A stretch of DNA of 45,097 bases from Gemmatimonadota bacterium (lineage in GTDB: Bacteria; Gemmatimonadota; Gemmatimonadetes; Palauibacterales; Palauibacteraceae): positions 1-45,097 of the forward strand of contig JAOTZH010000006.1 of NCBI GenBank assembly GCA_029861425.1, written 5' to 3'. This document shows, in pieces, positions 25,594 to 35,049 of the stretch; the stretch's first letter is position 1; each line of letters starts with the position of its first letter. Below the pieces are notes generated by a model that worked only from the letters and a program-made list of their open reading frames with translations, had not been told where the DNA came from and did not search any database. Made by a program: the position numbers and the translations under genes.

Positions 25594-27212
25594 GCAGAGG
25601 AACCGCTGCGCCGGGCGGGAAACGGCTGATCATCGCCGACCCGCTTCGACCCGAAGGCATCGAGGTCCTGAGTGCCGCCACCGGTCTCGAAGTCGAGGAC
25701 CACACCGAGGATGACCGTGAGACGCTGAGCGGAGCGCTCGCCGGCGCCTCGGGGCTCATCGTTCGAAGCCGGACCAAGGTCGACGCGGAGCTCATGGAGC
25801 GCTCCGATTCGCTCGAGGTCATCGGTCGCGCGGGCGTCGGTGTCGACAACATCGATATGGAGGCCGCAACCCGGCGCGGGATCGCCGTGCTGAATGCGCC
25901 GGCCGCAAACACGTTCTCCACGGCCGAACTGGCCTTCGCTCTGCTTCTCGCCGCGGCCCGGCACGTGACGGCGGCGGATGCCAGCATCCGCGCCGGCGAG
26001 TGGAAGCGGAAGGCGATGGCGGGCACACAGCTGCTGGGCAAGACGATCGGCGTCGTTGGTGCCGGGAGGATCGGGGCCGAAGTGATTCGGCGCGCGAGGG
26101 CGTTCGGGATGCACGTCGTAGCGTACGATCCGTACGTGCCGGCGGACCGGGCGAACGAGCTCGGGTTGTCGCTGGTGACGTTCAAGAAGCTGCTCGAGAG
26201 CGCCGACATCGTCACCCTCCACGTGCCGCTGACCGGCGAGAATCGCGGGCTGATCGGGGCCGACGAGATCTCGCGAATGCGGGATGGAGCGATCCTCATC
26301 AACGCTGCCCGCGGCGGTCTGGTCGACGAAGCGGCCCTGGCTGCCGCCCTCGTGTCCGGGAAGCTCAGGGGAGCGGGGCTGGACGTGTTCGAGCGCGAGC
26401 CGCTGCCGGCGGACTCGCCTCTTCGGGAGGCCCCGAATCTCGTGTTCACGCCGCACATCGGTGCGTCGACCAGCGAGGCTCAGGCGGAGGTCTCACGACA
26501 GATCGCGGTGGCGGTCCGCGACGCCTTGCTCTCAGCCAACTACCAGACGGCACTCAACGCCCCGTTCGAGGAGGGCGAACGCGGCCGGATCGCGCCGGTG
26601 ATGGAGCTCGGACGTCGACTGGGAATCCTGCTCGGGCAGCTCGACGACGGTCGCTGCCAGCGGATCGAGGTGGAGTATGCGGGGACGATCCCCGGAGTGC
26701 TCAGACCCCTGGCGGCCGCCGCGCTCGAGGGCTTCCTCACGCGACAGGTCGAGCCGCCGCTGAACGTGGTGAACGCCCTTTCGATCGCCGGCGAGCGAGG
26801 AATCGAGGTCGCGCGCGTCAGAACCGGTGTCGTGAGGGACTACACCAACCACGTGCTGCTGCGCGCGACGCACGGCGCGGGGGAGGATGAGCTGATCGTC
26901 TCCGGAGCCCTGCTTGGAGAGGGCGAGCATACCCGGATCGTCCGGATCGATGACTTCCACGTGAACACCGAGCCGACGGGGACGCTCCTGCTGGTCCAGA
27001 ACCGGGACATCCCCGGCGTGATCGGGGAGGTGGGCACTTTGCTCGGAGCCGCCGGCGTGAACATCGGCCAGTATCACCAGGCCCGGACCGCGGTGGGAGG
27101 ATCGGCGCTCGGCGTCGTTACGATCGATGGCGCGGTCCCGGGGGCGGTTCTCGACGAGATTTGCTCGATCGACGCGGTGACAGAGGTCCGTCAGGTGATC
27201 TTCGACGCCTAA
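25590..27212 (+). CDS. serA: D-3-phosphoglycerate dehydrogenase, type I with ACT domain
   Basis: First committed enzyme of serine synthesis: oxidises 3-phosphoglycerate to 3-phosphohydroxypyruvate with NAD+. 540 aa from GTG 25590. Seen: the split substrate domain, NAD-binding GVVGAGRIGAEV, an Asp for the NAD ribose (AYDPYVP), catalytic Arg in NAARGGLVDE, and the acid/His pair ending in FTPHIGAST. Then come the intervening (ASB) domain typical of the long mycobacterial/Bacillus form and a C-terminal ACT domain (GTLLLVQNRDIPGVIGEVGTLLG) that usually senses serine. The stop overlaps the convergent BtuF-like gene by 4 nt. Confidence 0.96.
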   Translation: MSRGTAAPGGKRLIIADPLRPEGIEVLSAATGLEVEDHTEDDRETLSGALAGASGLIVRSRTKVDAELMERSDSLEVIGRAGVGVDNIDMEAATRRGIAVLNAPAANTFSTAELAFALLLAAARHVTAADASIRAGEWKRKAMAGTQLLGKTIGVVGAGRIGAEVIRRARAFGMHVVAYDPYVPADRANELGLSLVTFKKLLESADIVTLHVPLTGENRGLIGADEISRMRDGAILINAARGGLVDEAALAAALVSGKLRGAGLDVFEREPLPADSPLREAPNLVFTPHIGASTSEAQAEVSRQIAVAVRDALLSANYQTALNAPFEEGERGRIAPVMELGRRLGILLGQLDDGRCQRIEVEYAGTIPGVLRPLAAAALEGFLTRQVEPPLNVVNALSIAGERGIEVARVRTGVVRDYTNHVLLRATHGAGEDELIVSGALLGEGEHTRIVRIDDFHVNTEPTGTLLLVQNRDIPGVIGEVGTLLGAAGVNIGQYHQARTAVGGSALGVVTIDGAVPGAVLDEICSIDAVTEVRQVIFDA

Positions 27213-28138
27213 CGGGCTTCCCTTCGGTCCGGCCACTCCCGGGCTTTGTCCGGCCCCGGTGGCGAGAGTCGACCCGGGTGCAGGAGTCCCGCGAGGATCT
27301 CGACGCCGGTCACGAACCTCGGACCCGAGCGGTTGAAGTAGGCCGACGCGTCGACGACCCACGCTCGACGGTCGGCGATCGCTCGCGGCGCCAGTTCCGC
27401 GAGGCGAGGCGCATGGGCGTCCGCGTCTGCCCGGGCGGCGTCGACGCCGTATCCGCAAGGCATGATCACGAGGGCGTCGGCGTCGAGTCCCACCAGGTCC
27501 TCCCACTCCACCTGCGCGGAGGGTTGGCCCGCGTCCCCCATCAGGTTCAGCCCGCCCGCGCGCTCGATCATCTCGGGGACCCAGTGACCGGGAGTGAACG
27601 GGGGATCCAGCCACTCGATCGCGAGGACGCGCGGCCGTGTCGCACCGGCGACCGAAGTTTTGACCGCTTCGAGCCGCGACCGCAGACTCGCGACCGACCT
27701 GCGAGCAGACTCGCGTGCTGCCGTCGCCTCGCCGACCTGAACGATCGAAGACAGGATGTCGTCGATCGTGTGAGCGTCGAGCGAGACGATGTCCGCCGTG
27801 AGGCCACGCTCCTCCAGCGTTCGTTCCACCCCGCCGGTGGGCACCGCGCAGACTTCACAAACGGCCTGTGTCAGGATGACATCGGGATCGAGTCGTTCGA
27901 GGAGGTCGCCGTCGATCGCGTAGACGCTCCCGTGCTCGAGCATGGCCGTCCGCACCGCCCGGTCGATTTCGCCGCTGGTGAGACCCTCGGGGTCGAACCG
28001 TGGTCGGCTGACGCGCGGTAGGTCGAGGAGAGCGTGGGGGTAGTCGCATTCGTGGGAAATCGCGACCAGTCGGTCGCCAAGGCCGAGCTCGTCGACGATC
28101 TCCGTGCCCGAGGCGAGAAGCGAGACGATCCGGGTCAA
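27209..28138 (-). CDS. BtuF-like cobalamin/metal-complex-binding protein without a signal peptide
   Basis: 309 aa, a two-lobed periplasmic-binding-type fold (MTRIVSLLASGTEIVDELGLGDRLVAISHECDYP; EWLDPPFTPGHWVPEMIERAGG; VEWEDLVGLDADALVIMPCG). It resembles BtuF and relatives annotated as cobalamin-binding proteins. It starts directly with the fold: no signal peptide or lipobox, so it should be cytosolic. Cysteines stand at 31 and in a C94-E-V-C97 pair. Start is TTG 28138, coupled to the moeZ-like stop by TTGA. No BtuC/BtuD transporter genes are near, so a role other than uptake is likely, but unknown. Confidence 0.85.
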   Translation of the reverse strand: MTRIVSLLASGTEIVDELGLGDRLVAISHECDYPHALLDLPRVSRPRFDPEGLTSGEIDRAVRTAMLEHGSVYAIDGDLLERLDPDVILTQAVCEVCAVPTGGVERTLEERGLTADIVSLDAHTIDDILSSIVQVGEATAARESARRSVASLRSRLEAVKTSVAGATRPRVLAIEWLDPPFTPGHWVPEMIERAGGLNLMGDAGQPSAQVEWEDLVGLDADALVIMPCGYGVDAARADADAHAPRLAELAPRAIADRRAWVVDASAYFNRSGPRFVTGVEILAGLLHPGRLSPPGPDKAREWPDRREAR

Positions 28139-29364
28139 TAGACCGGCATGTCCGGATCGTACGCCTCGGCCCAGGCCAGGATGCCGCCCGTGAGGTTCAC
28201 TGCGTCTTCGTACCCCAGCGAGCGAAGATAGGCGACCGCGTTGACGCCACGGGGGCCGGAGCGGCAGTGGATGATGATCGGTCGGTCTCGATCGAGCTCA
28301 TCGAGCGTTTCGGGCAGGGTCTGTAGAGGCACCAGGCGCGCTCCCTGCGGTTCCAGATTGCAGATCTGCCACTCGTAGTCTTCTCGCACGTCGATCAGCT
28401 GGAAGCTCTCGTCGCTCTCGATCCGGCGCTTGAGCTCCGCGACGTCGATTTCGGGGCCCACGACCTCCTCCGATTCGTCTGCGCCGGCCTCGGCCGGCTG
28501 GTGGCCGCAAAACTGCTCGTAGTCGATGAGCGCGGTCACGGTCGGGTTGTCCCCGCACACGGGGCATTCCGGATCCCGCGAGATGTTCAGGGTGCGAAAA
28601 TCCATCCGCAAGGCGTCGACCAACAGAAGGCGGCCTGAGAGGGATTCGCCGACTCCGAGCAGCCACTTGATGGCTTCCGCGGCCTGGATCGTCCCGACGA
28701 TCCCTGGGAGCACGCCGAGCACGCCCGCCTCGGCGCAACTGGGGACGAGGCCGGGAGGAGGCGGTTCCCTGAACAGACAGCGGTAGCAGGGCCCCCCGGG
28801 GACGGCGAACAGGGACGCCTGCCCCTCGAACCGGAGGATGGCTCCGTATGCGAACGGGATCCCGAGTAGGACGCAGGCATCGTTCACGAGGTAGCGAGTG
28901 GGGAAGTTGTCGGAACCGTCGACGACAATTTCCCACCCTTCGAGGATCTCAAGAGCGTTTCCGGAGTCGAGCCGCGTCTCGAACGTCACCACGTCGACGT
29001 GCGGGTTCACGGCCGAGAGTCGGGCTCTCGCCGATTCGAGCTTGGACCCGCCCACGGACGCGGTGTCGTGCAGGATCTGTCGCTGGAGATTGGAGAGCTC
29101 GACGGTGTCGTGGTCGACGAGGCCGATGCGCCCGACCCCGGCAGCGGCCAGATACATAGCCGCCGGTGAGCCGAGTCCCCCCGCACCGACGAGGAGCACG
29201 CTCGAGCCGGCTAGCCGGCTCTGACCCTCCGGTCCCACCTCCGGAATGCTGAGGTGTCGACCGTAGCGCTGAATCTCATCCGGGGAGAGAGGGCGCTCGC
29301 GCGCGGCAGCGGCAGCGCCCCCTGGCTCGGCTTGCCCGGACCCGCCCGCGCCTGCAACCGTCAC
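28135..29364 (-). CDS. moeZ: MoeZ-like adenylyltransferase/sulfurtransferase (MoeB plus rhodanese)
   Basis: 409 aa in two domains. Residues about 30-280 are an E1-like adenylating domain: VLLVGAGGLGSPAAMYLA (ATP loop), GLVDHDTVELSNLQRQILH, the zinc cysteines CYRC and CPVC. From about 305 a rhodanese domain (FQLIDVREDYEWQICN) has its active Cys367 in HCRSGPRG. Such proteins activate a -GG carrier by adenylation, then deliver sulfur to form a thiocarboxylate. A MoaD/CysO-like gene lies 5 nt upstream and is the probable partner. Start GTG 29364. It may serve molybdopterin, cysteine synthesis, or both. Confidence 0.93.
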   Translation of the reverse strand: MTVAGAGGSGQAEPGGAAAAARERPLSPDEIQRYGRHLSIPEVGPEGQSRLAGSSVLLVGAGGLGSPAAMYLAAAGVGRIGLVDHDTVELSNLQRQILHDTASVGGSKLESARARLSAVNPHVDVVTFETRLDSGNALEILEGWEIVVDGSDNFPTRYLVNDACVLLGIPFAYGAILRFEGQASLFAVPGGPCYRCLFREPPPPGLVPSCAEAGVLGVLPGIVGTIQAAEAIKWLLGVGESLSGRLLLVDALRMDFRTLNISRDPECPVCGDNPTVTALIDYEQFCGHQPAEAGADESEEVVGPEIDVAELKRRIESDESFQLIDVREDYEWQICNLEPQGARLVPLQTLPETLDELDRDRPIIIHCRSGPRGVNAVAYLRSLGYEDAVNLTGGILAWAEAYDPDMPVY

Positions 29365-29369
29365 GGTGA

Positions 29370-29642
29370 TCAGCCGCCGGCAATCGACGGGACGATTCGC
29401 AGCTCGTCGCCGTCTGTCAGAGCGTCCTCGCCCTCCGCGCGCACCTGCCGGGCCCCGAGGAACAGGTGAACGTGCGGGCGCAACTCGCCGGAGGGATCGA
29501 ACACCAGCCGTTCCAGATCCGGGTGGCGGGCCGCTAGCCGGGAAAGCGCCGTGGACACCGATGTCGCCTCTACGGAGACCGTGGAGGCTCCAGCGGCGCG
29601 ATCGCTGAGGGCGGCGGGAAGCCGGATCTGGATGGTCGGCAT
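29370..29642 (-). CDS. MoaD/ThiS/CysO-family sulfur carrier protein
   Basis: 90-aa beta-grasp protein ending in SIAGG, the Gly-Gly tail that is adenylated and thiocarboxylated. The stretch GELRPHVHLFLGARQVRAEG...DGDELRIVPSIAGG is closer to the CysO pattern (V-x-V/I-x-x-x-x-x-D-V-R ... DGD-x-V-x-I-x-P-A-x-A-G-G) than to E. coli MoaD. Immediately precedes the MoeZ-like activator. In mycobacteria CysO-SH supplies sulfur to O-phosphoserine via CysM, then Mec releases cysteine; neither CysM nor Mec is in this window. A molybdopterin role remains possible. Confidence 0.88.
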   Translation of the reverse strand: MPTIQIRLPAALSDRAAGASTVSVEATSVSTALSRLAARHPDLERLVFDPSGELRPHVHLFLGARQVRAEGEDALTDGDELRIVPSIAGG

Positions 29643-29677
29643 GAGCGTCCTACTCCGGAGCGTCGAATTCGATCGGA

Positions 29678-30388
29678 TCAAGCCGGGCGCGCGACCGACG
29701 CCTGAAGGGTCTCGAAGTTCGCGCGGATTCCCGGCTCCCACCGAAACACCGACGAACCGGCCACGAACACGGAGGCCCCCGCGGCCGCGGCGATCGGGGC
29801 GGTCTTCGGCCCGATGCCGCCATCGACCTGGACGGGAATGTCGGGCAGCCCCCGGTCGGCGACCATTCGCCTGATCGTCTCCACCTTCGGAATGGCCTCG
29901 GCAATGAACTTCTGACCGCCGAACCCCGGGTTCACCGTCATCACGAGGATCAGGTCGACGTAGCCGAGGACTTCGGATATCGCCTCCGCGGGCGTTGCGG
30001 GGTTCAGGGCGACCCCGGCGTAGCACCCCACCTCACGGATCCGGTGCAGATCCCCGTGAAGGTGCGTGGATGCCTCAACGTGAATCGTGATCAGATCGGC
30101 CCCCGCCTGCGCGAACGGGTCGATGAACGCCTCGGGGTTCGAGATCATCAGATGGACGTCGAGGAATGTGTCGGTGACCTCTCGCAGCGACTCCAGTACG
30201 GGCAGTCCGATGCTGATGTTCGGCACGTAGTGACCGTCCATCACGTCGACCTGGAACCACTCGGCGCCCGCATCCTCCGCCTCCCGGACCTCCGCCCCGA
30301 GCCTCGCGTAGTCCGCCGCGAGGACCGAGGGTGCGATCACCATGCCGCCCGGCATCGGGACGGCGTCACGCAGCTTATTGTCGGTCAC
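29678..30388 (-). CDS. rpe: Ribulose-phosphate 3-epimerase
   Basis: Interconverts ribulose-5-phosphate and xylulose-5-phosphate in the pentose phosphate pathway. 236 aa, a TIM barrel. Seen: IAPSVLAADYARLG (start of strand 1), the metal-binding FQVDVMDGHYVPN and DVHLMISNP, catalytic-loop VNPGFGGQKF, and QVDGGIGPKT with the phosphate site at the end (FVAGSSVF). Start GTG 30388, 55 nt after kbl and 35 nt before the sulfur-carrier gene. Confidence 0.96.
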   Translation of the reverse strand: MTDNKLRDAVPMPGGMVIAPSVLAADYARLGAEVREAEDAGAEWFQVDVMDGHYVPNISIGLPVLESLREVTDTFLDVHLMISNPEAFIDPFAQAGADLITIHVEASTHLHGDLHRIREVGCYAGVALNPATPAEAISEVLGYVDLILVMTVNPGFGGQKFIAEAIPKVETIRRMVADRGLPDIPVQVDGGIGPKTAPIAAAAGASVFVAGSSVFRWEPGIRANFETLQASVARPA

Positions 30389-30443
30389 CTGTTGTGTCCT
30401 CCAGACCCGGTTCCGAGTTGAACCCCCCCGGGTCGTTGGTTCG

Positions 30444-31670
30444 TCAGATTATCCCGAGCCGCGAGCCGACCGAGCGCAGAGCCGCGAGCGCCGTGTCGAG
30501 ATGCTCACGGTCGTGGCCGGCCGATATCTGGCAGCGGATTCTGGCCTCGCCCCGGGGGACGACCGGATAGCCGAACCCGATCACGAACACCCCTTCGTCG
30601 AGCAGCTGCTTGCTGAGATTGATCGCGTCCGCGGTCTCTCCGATGATAACGGGCACGATCGGAGTCCCACCGGGAATGGGCTTGTAACCCATCTCGATGA
30701 GGTTGTCGCGGAAGTGCTCGGTGTTCTCGCGCAGCCTGGCGATCAGCTCGGGGTGCGTTTCGAGGTGATCGATCGCGGCGAGCGCGCCGCAGGCCGAGTG
30801 CGCGGGTACGGCATTCGTGAAGAGCTGTGTCCGGGAGTTCTGGATCAGGTAGTCGATCACGGCCCGCGAGCTCGCGGTGAACCCCCCCGCCATCCCGCCA
30901 AGCGCCTTCCCGAGCGTAGACGTGATGATGTCGATCTCGCCGTGCATGCCGAAATGCTCGGGTGTTCCGCGTCCCGTGTCCCCGAGCACGCCCGTCGCGT
31001 GCGAGTCGTCGATCGCCATGATCGCGTCATGACGGTCGCACAGCTCGCGAATCTCGGGGAGCGGGGCGATCTCGCCCTCCATCGAAAACACGCCGTCGGT
31101 GATCACGAGACGGTGGCGCGCGTCGCGCGAGGCTTCGAGCGCCTCCTTCAGCGAGTCCATGTCCATGTGCTCATAGATCTTCCGCTGCGACCTGGAGAGC
31201 CGCATGCCGTCGATGATGCACGCGTGATTCAGCCGGTCCGAGATGATCACGTCCTCCGGCCCGAGGAGGGGGGCGAAGAGCCCCTCGGCCGCGTTCCAGG
31301 CCGACGTGTACGTGAGGGAGGCCGGAAGCTCGAGAAAGTCGGCGATCCGGGACTCGAGCTCGCGGTGGATGTCGAACGTGCCACAGATGAACCTCACGGA
31401 GGCGGTGCCGGCGCCGTAGCGGTCGGTGCCGTCCTTGATGGCTTTCATAACGTCCGGATTGTCCGCGAGGCCGAGGTAGTTGTTCGAACAGAGGTTGATC
31501 GTCTGGCCGTATCCCTCGATGTCGACAACGGCGGACTGGCGTCCCATGAGGTAGAGGAGCTCCTTGAAGACGCCACCCTCACGCATCTCCTCGAGCTCGG
31601 CGCGAAGGCGTGTCTCGAGGCCGCGGTTCACGCTCAGGGTCGCGACGTCACTCTCGTCGTACAGGGTCAT
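30444..31670 (-). CDS. kbl: Glycine C-acetyltransferase (2-amino-3-ketobutyrate CoA ligase)
   Basis: PLP-dependent enzyme that splits 2-amino-3-oxobutyrate with CoA into glycine and acetyl-CoA; 408 aa. NLCSNNYLGLADNPDV, GAGTASVRFICGTFDIHRELE, DDSHATGVLG and the PLP lysine K255 in TSTLGKALGG are typical of Kbl within the alpha-oxoamine synthases (AONS, BioF). The presence of tdh in the same run supports Kbl over BioF. It lies 15 nt after a small lipoprotein gene that separates it from tdh. Confidence 0.95.
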   Translation of the reverse strand: MTLYDESDVATLSVNRGLETRLRAELEEMREGGVFKELLYLMGRQSAVVDIEGYGQTINLCSNNYLGLADNPDVMKAIKDGTDRYGAGTASVRFICGTFDIHRELESRIADFLELPASLTYTSAWNAAEGLFAPLLGPEDVIISDRLNHACIIDGMRLSRSQRKIYEHMDMDSLKEALEASRDARHRLVITDGVFSMEGEIAPLPEIRELCDRHDAIMAIDDSHATGVLGDTGRGTPEHFGMHGEIDIITSTLGKALGGMAGGFTASSRAVIDYLIQNSRTQLFTNAVPAHSACGALAAIDHLETHPELIARLRENTEHFRDNLIEMGYKPIPGGTPIVPVIIGETADAINLSKQLLDEGVFVIGFGYPVVPRGEARIRCQISAGHDREHLDTALAALRSVGSRLGII

Positions 31671-31685
31671 GTCGTTCTTTCGTTC

Positions 31686-32366
31686 TCAGCGCGGTGAATC
31701 GGGGGAACCGTACCAGTCGGACGCGTCCCGGTCGGTCACCCAGGCCGTATCGAGTCGAATCCTAGGGCGAGACCCCCAGCTTCCGCAGGAGGCGAATCCG
31801 CGCAGGACCCCTCGAACGTGGACGATCCTGTCCGACCCGGCGACCGCACGCACGTCGGGGGGCGTCCCGGAAAGGGAGAAAAGGCGCTGGTTTCCGACCC
31901 AGCCCGGGCCGAAGAGGATGCAACCGGCGATCTCTCGCAGCGTCCCGTCTCCCCGGACGTAGATCGCCGAGAACGGTCCGGAGTCGGTCGCCACCATGGT
32001 CCCGAATTCTCGCCCGTCATCCGAGCGGACGGTGTAGGTGCCGGGTCGATCGATGATCACGGGTCGCGCCTCGTAGAAGCTTATCCTCTGGTTCGCGCAC
32101 ACGGCCTCGAAGGTGCTGCGGCGTGCCCCGACCGTAATGTCGTCCAGTCCCGTTTCGATCGTCGCGGTATCGAGCCGTCCGCAGGCCGTGGGCGAGATCG
32201 GTCCCGCGAACTCGAACAGAAACGTCGAGCCGACCTGGACGCTCTCCGGGAAAGCCGCCCAGGCGACCACTCCAGGGCCCGGCGTCGGCTCGCCGGTTCG
32301 CCAGCAAGCCGAGCAGACCCAGGCCGCCACAACCGCGGCGGCGAGCGTGGGAGGACGAAGACGCAC
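31686..32366 (-). CDS. Probable exported or lipid-anchored protein of unknown function
   Basis: 226 aa from GTG 32366, overlapping nothing essential but starting 9 nt downstream of the tdh stop. N-terminal RLRPPTLAAAVVAAWVCSAC looks like a signal segment ending at Cys; CSAC is a poor lipobox. The rest is beta-rich (GSTFLFEFAGPIS, RPGTYTVRSDDGREFGTMV, FSAIYVRGDGTLREIAGC) with several cysteines. No family recognised. It is curious between tdh and kbl, two steps of one pathway, and may only share their transcript. No clear Shine-Dalgarno sequence is seen, so the start is uncertain. Confidence 0.65.
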   Translation of the reverse strand: MRLRPPTLAAAVVAAWVCSACWRTGEPTPGPGVVAWAAFPESVQVGSTFLFEFAGPISPTACGRLDTATIETGLDDITVGARRSTFEAVCANQRISFYEARPVIIDRPGTYTVRSDDGREFGTMVATDSGPFSAIYVRGDGTLREIAGCILFGPGWVGNQRLFSLSGTPPDVRAVAGSDRIVHVRGVLRGFASCGSWGSRPRIRLDTAWVTDRDASDWYGSPDSPR

Positions 32367-32374
32367 CGTCGCGA

Positions 32375-33406
<1,032 letters not shown>

Positions 33407-33463
33407 CGCGAGACGGCGTGCTCCACGGGAACAGGGCTGGAATGAACGGGCGCGTAATCTGCC

Positions 33464-33511
33464 GGGGCCGGTGAAGGCTGGGCAAGCGGGGCCGGTGGAG
33501 GCTGGGCAAGC
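33464..33511. repeat. Two tandem 24-bp repeats upstream of tdh
   Basis: Positions 33464-33487 and 33488-33511 are the same 24-bp unit with one mismatch (A versus G in the GTGRAGG part). They lie in the 219-nt gap between tdh (-) and the TonB-like gene (+), about 58-105 nt before the tdh start. Could be a chance duplication or a pair of binding sites. Confidence 0.6.
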
Positions 33512-33625
33512 ACCGCGAGCGACCGGCCAGTCGAGGGAACTCGCAGGGTACACGTTTCGTAGGAACCACTGATGGGGAGGGGAAGCGGGCACCGCGCTTT
33601 GGATGGCGTGGAGACCGAGAGGACG

Positions 33626-34306
33626 ATGGAGAAGAGCGACGACTCCAGACGGTCCGCGCGAGCGGTGCCGTCGGTGCGACACGCCCGAGAGGCCCGCGCT
33701 GCCTGGTGGGCCGGTCTCGCGGCGTCGCTCGTCGTGCACGTTTTGATCTTTGTCCTGTGGCGGGGCCAGATCCCGTTTCCGATCGAGCAGGTGGAGGGCG
33801 CGAGAGCGGCCACACCGGTCGGGGGAGGCGGTGCACTCCAGGCCATGCATGCCAGCCTTCCGGCCGTCCGCGAGATCCCTCCGCCGGCCCGTCCGGTGCT
33901 GGCCATCGAGACGCCCGACGTCGAGATCCGCGATGTCGAGGTGTCGCTTCCCGGGCCGGACCTCGCGCCTGCGGGTCCCATCGGGAACCTCCCGGGCATC
34001 GGAGGGGGGTCGGGTGAGGGCGACGGGGGGGACGGCTCCGGCGAGGAGGACTACGTCTCTCCGATGCCTCGTTCGATCCTCCCCCACTGGGACCCGCCCA
34101 ACTCCGTGAGGGGCATGGAGGTCACCGTGCGGATCCACGTCGACGCATCGGGCCGCCCGACCGGCGAGGTCGTGCTGGATCCGCCGACTCCCGATCGCGG
34201 GTTCAACCGCGAGATCGAAGAGCGGGTCAGGCGGATGGAGTATCGGCCGGCCTCGCGGAACGGACAGCCTGTCGACGGGTGGGCCGAGATCACCTTCATC
34301 TTCTGA
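33626..34306 (+). CDS. TonB-like protein (energy transducer C-terminal domain)
   Basis: 226 aa. A cytoplasmic basic N-terminus is followed by one membrane helix (WWAGLAASLVVHVLIFVLW), a periplasmic linker and a C-terminal TonB-type domain (HWDPPNSVRGMEVTVRIHVDASGRPTGEVVLDPPTPDRGFNREIEERVRRMEYRPA). TonB couples the proton gradient to outer-membrane receptors, but no ExbB, ExbD or receptor is here. The linker is Gly/Asp/Glu-rich rather than Pro/Lys-rich. ATG 33626 has GAGAGG close by; in-frame ATG 33572 would add 18 residues. It precedes a ComEA-like gene, so an envelope or DNA-uptake role is conceivable. Confidence 0.85.
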   Translation: MEKSDDSRRSARAVPSVRHAREARAAWWAGLAASLVVHVLIFVLWRGQIPFPIEQVEGARAATPVGGGGALQAMHASLPAVREIPPPARPVLAIETPDVEIRDVEVSLPGPDLAPAGPIGNLPGIGGGSGEGDGGDGSGEEDYVSPMPRSILPHWDPPNSVRGMEVTVRIHVDASGRPTGEVVLDPPTPDRGFNREIEERVRRMEYRPASRNGQPVDGWAEITFIF

Positions 34307-34386
34307 AGGGCGACGCCCTCCGTCCGTTGAAGACCGGTTGACCTCGCCGGGCACACTGGGACGAACCGTCTCGGGGAGGTGTGTCC

Positions 34387-35049
34387 GTGCTGGACCTGAA
34401 TCGCTCTGAGCGCCGCGCCCTCTCCGCGGCGGTTTTTCTCGTCGGACTCGCAGCGCTGTCGCGCGCCGCCTGGGCGCCTTCGTCGACCGATGTCCAGTGG
34501 AAAAGTGTCGACCCGCTCGGAGCCGGCGGCTCGCCGCGTGACGAGGTGGCGACCGCTCTCGCCCGTGAGGCCCGGGCGCAGACGCCCTTGGAGCCCGGCG
34601 AGACGATCGACCTCGCGACTGCTCCCCCCGAGGAGCTTCGGAGGCTTCCGGGAGTCGGCCCCAACCTGGCCCGGGAGATCGAGCGCGAGCGAGCAGCCCG
34701 GCCGTTTCGGACCGTGGAGGATCTGGAACGCGTCCCGGGTATCGGCCCGACCACCCTGGCGCGCCTGCGGGATCGCGTTCGGGTACCCGGGGTCGCGGCT
34801 TTGAAGGCGCCCGCCCTTCCGGGCGAACGGCCGGCCGGGGGATCGTGCGGAGCCGATCTGGTCGACGTGAACACGGCCCCGGCGAATGTCCTCGAGACTC
34901 TCCCGGGCGTCGGCCCCGCCCTGGCCGGACGGATCCTCGAGCACCGTTCCAGGCACGATCCGTTTCGATCGGCGATGGATCTGGAAGCGGTCAGCGGCAT
35001 CGGCCCGTCCCTAACCTCACGCCTCGCGTCTCTGGTCTGCACGCGGTGA
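34387..35049 (+). CDS. ComEA-like protein with two helix-hairpin-helix domains
   Basis: 220 aa. An N-terminal membrane segment (SAAVFLVGLAALSRAAW) anchors or exports a region with two separate ComEA-type double HhH units: IDLATAPPEELRRLPGVGPNLAREI...VEDLERVPGIGPTTLARL and VDVNTAPANVLETLPGVGPALAGRI...AMDLEAVSGIGPSLTSRL. ComEA binds incoming DNA during natural transformation together with type IV pilus proteins, so its place just before pilB-pilT-pilC is meaningful. GTG 34387 is preferred over GTG 34381: GGGGAGG ends 7 nt before it but only 1 nt before the other. A duplicated ComEA unit is less common than one. Confidence 0.88.
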   Translation: MLDLNRSERRALSAAVFLVGLAALSRAAWAPSSTDVQWKSVDPLGAGGSPRDEVATALAREARAQTPLEPGETIDLATAPPEELRRLPGVGPNLAREIERERAARPFRTVEDLERVPGIGPTTLARLRDRVRVPGVAALKAPALPGERPAGGSCGADLVDVNTAPANVLETLPGVGPALAGRILEHRSRHDPFRSAMDLEAVSGIGPSLTSRLASLVCTR

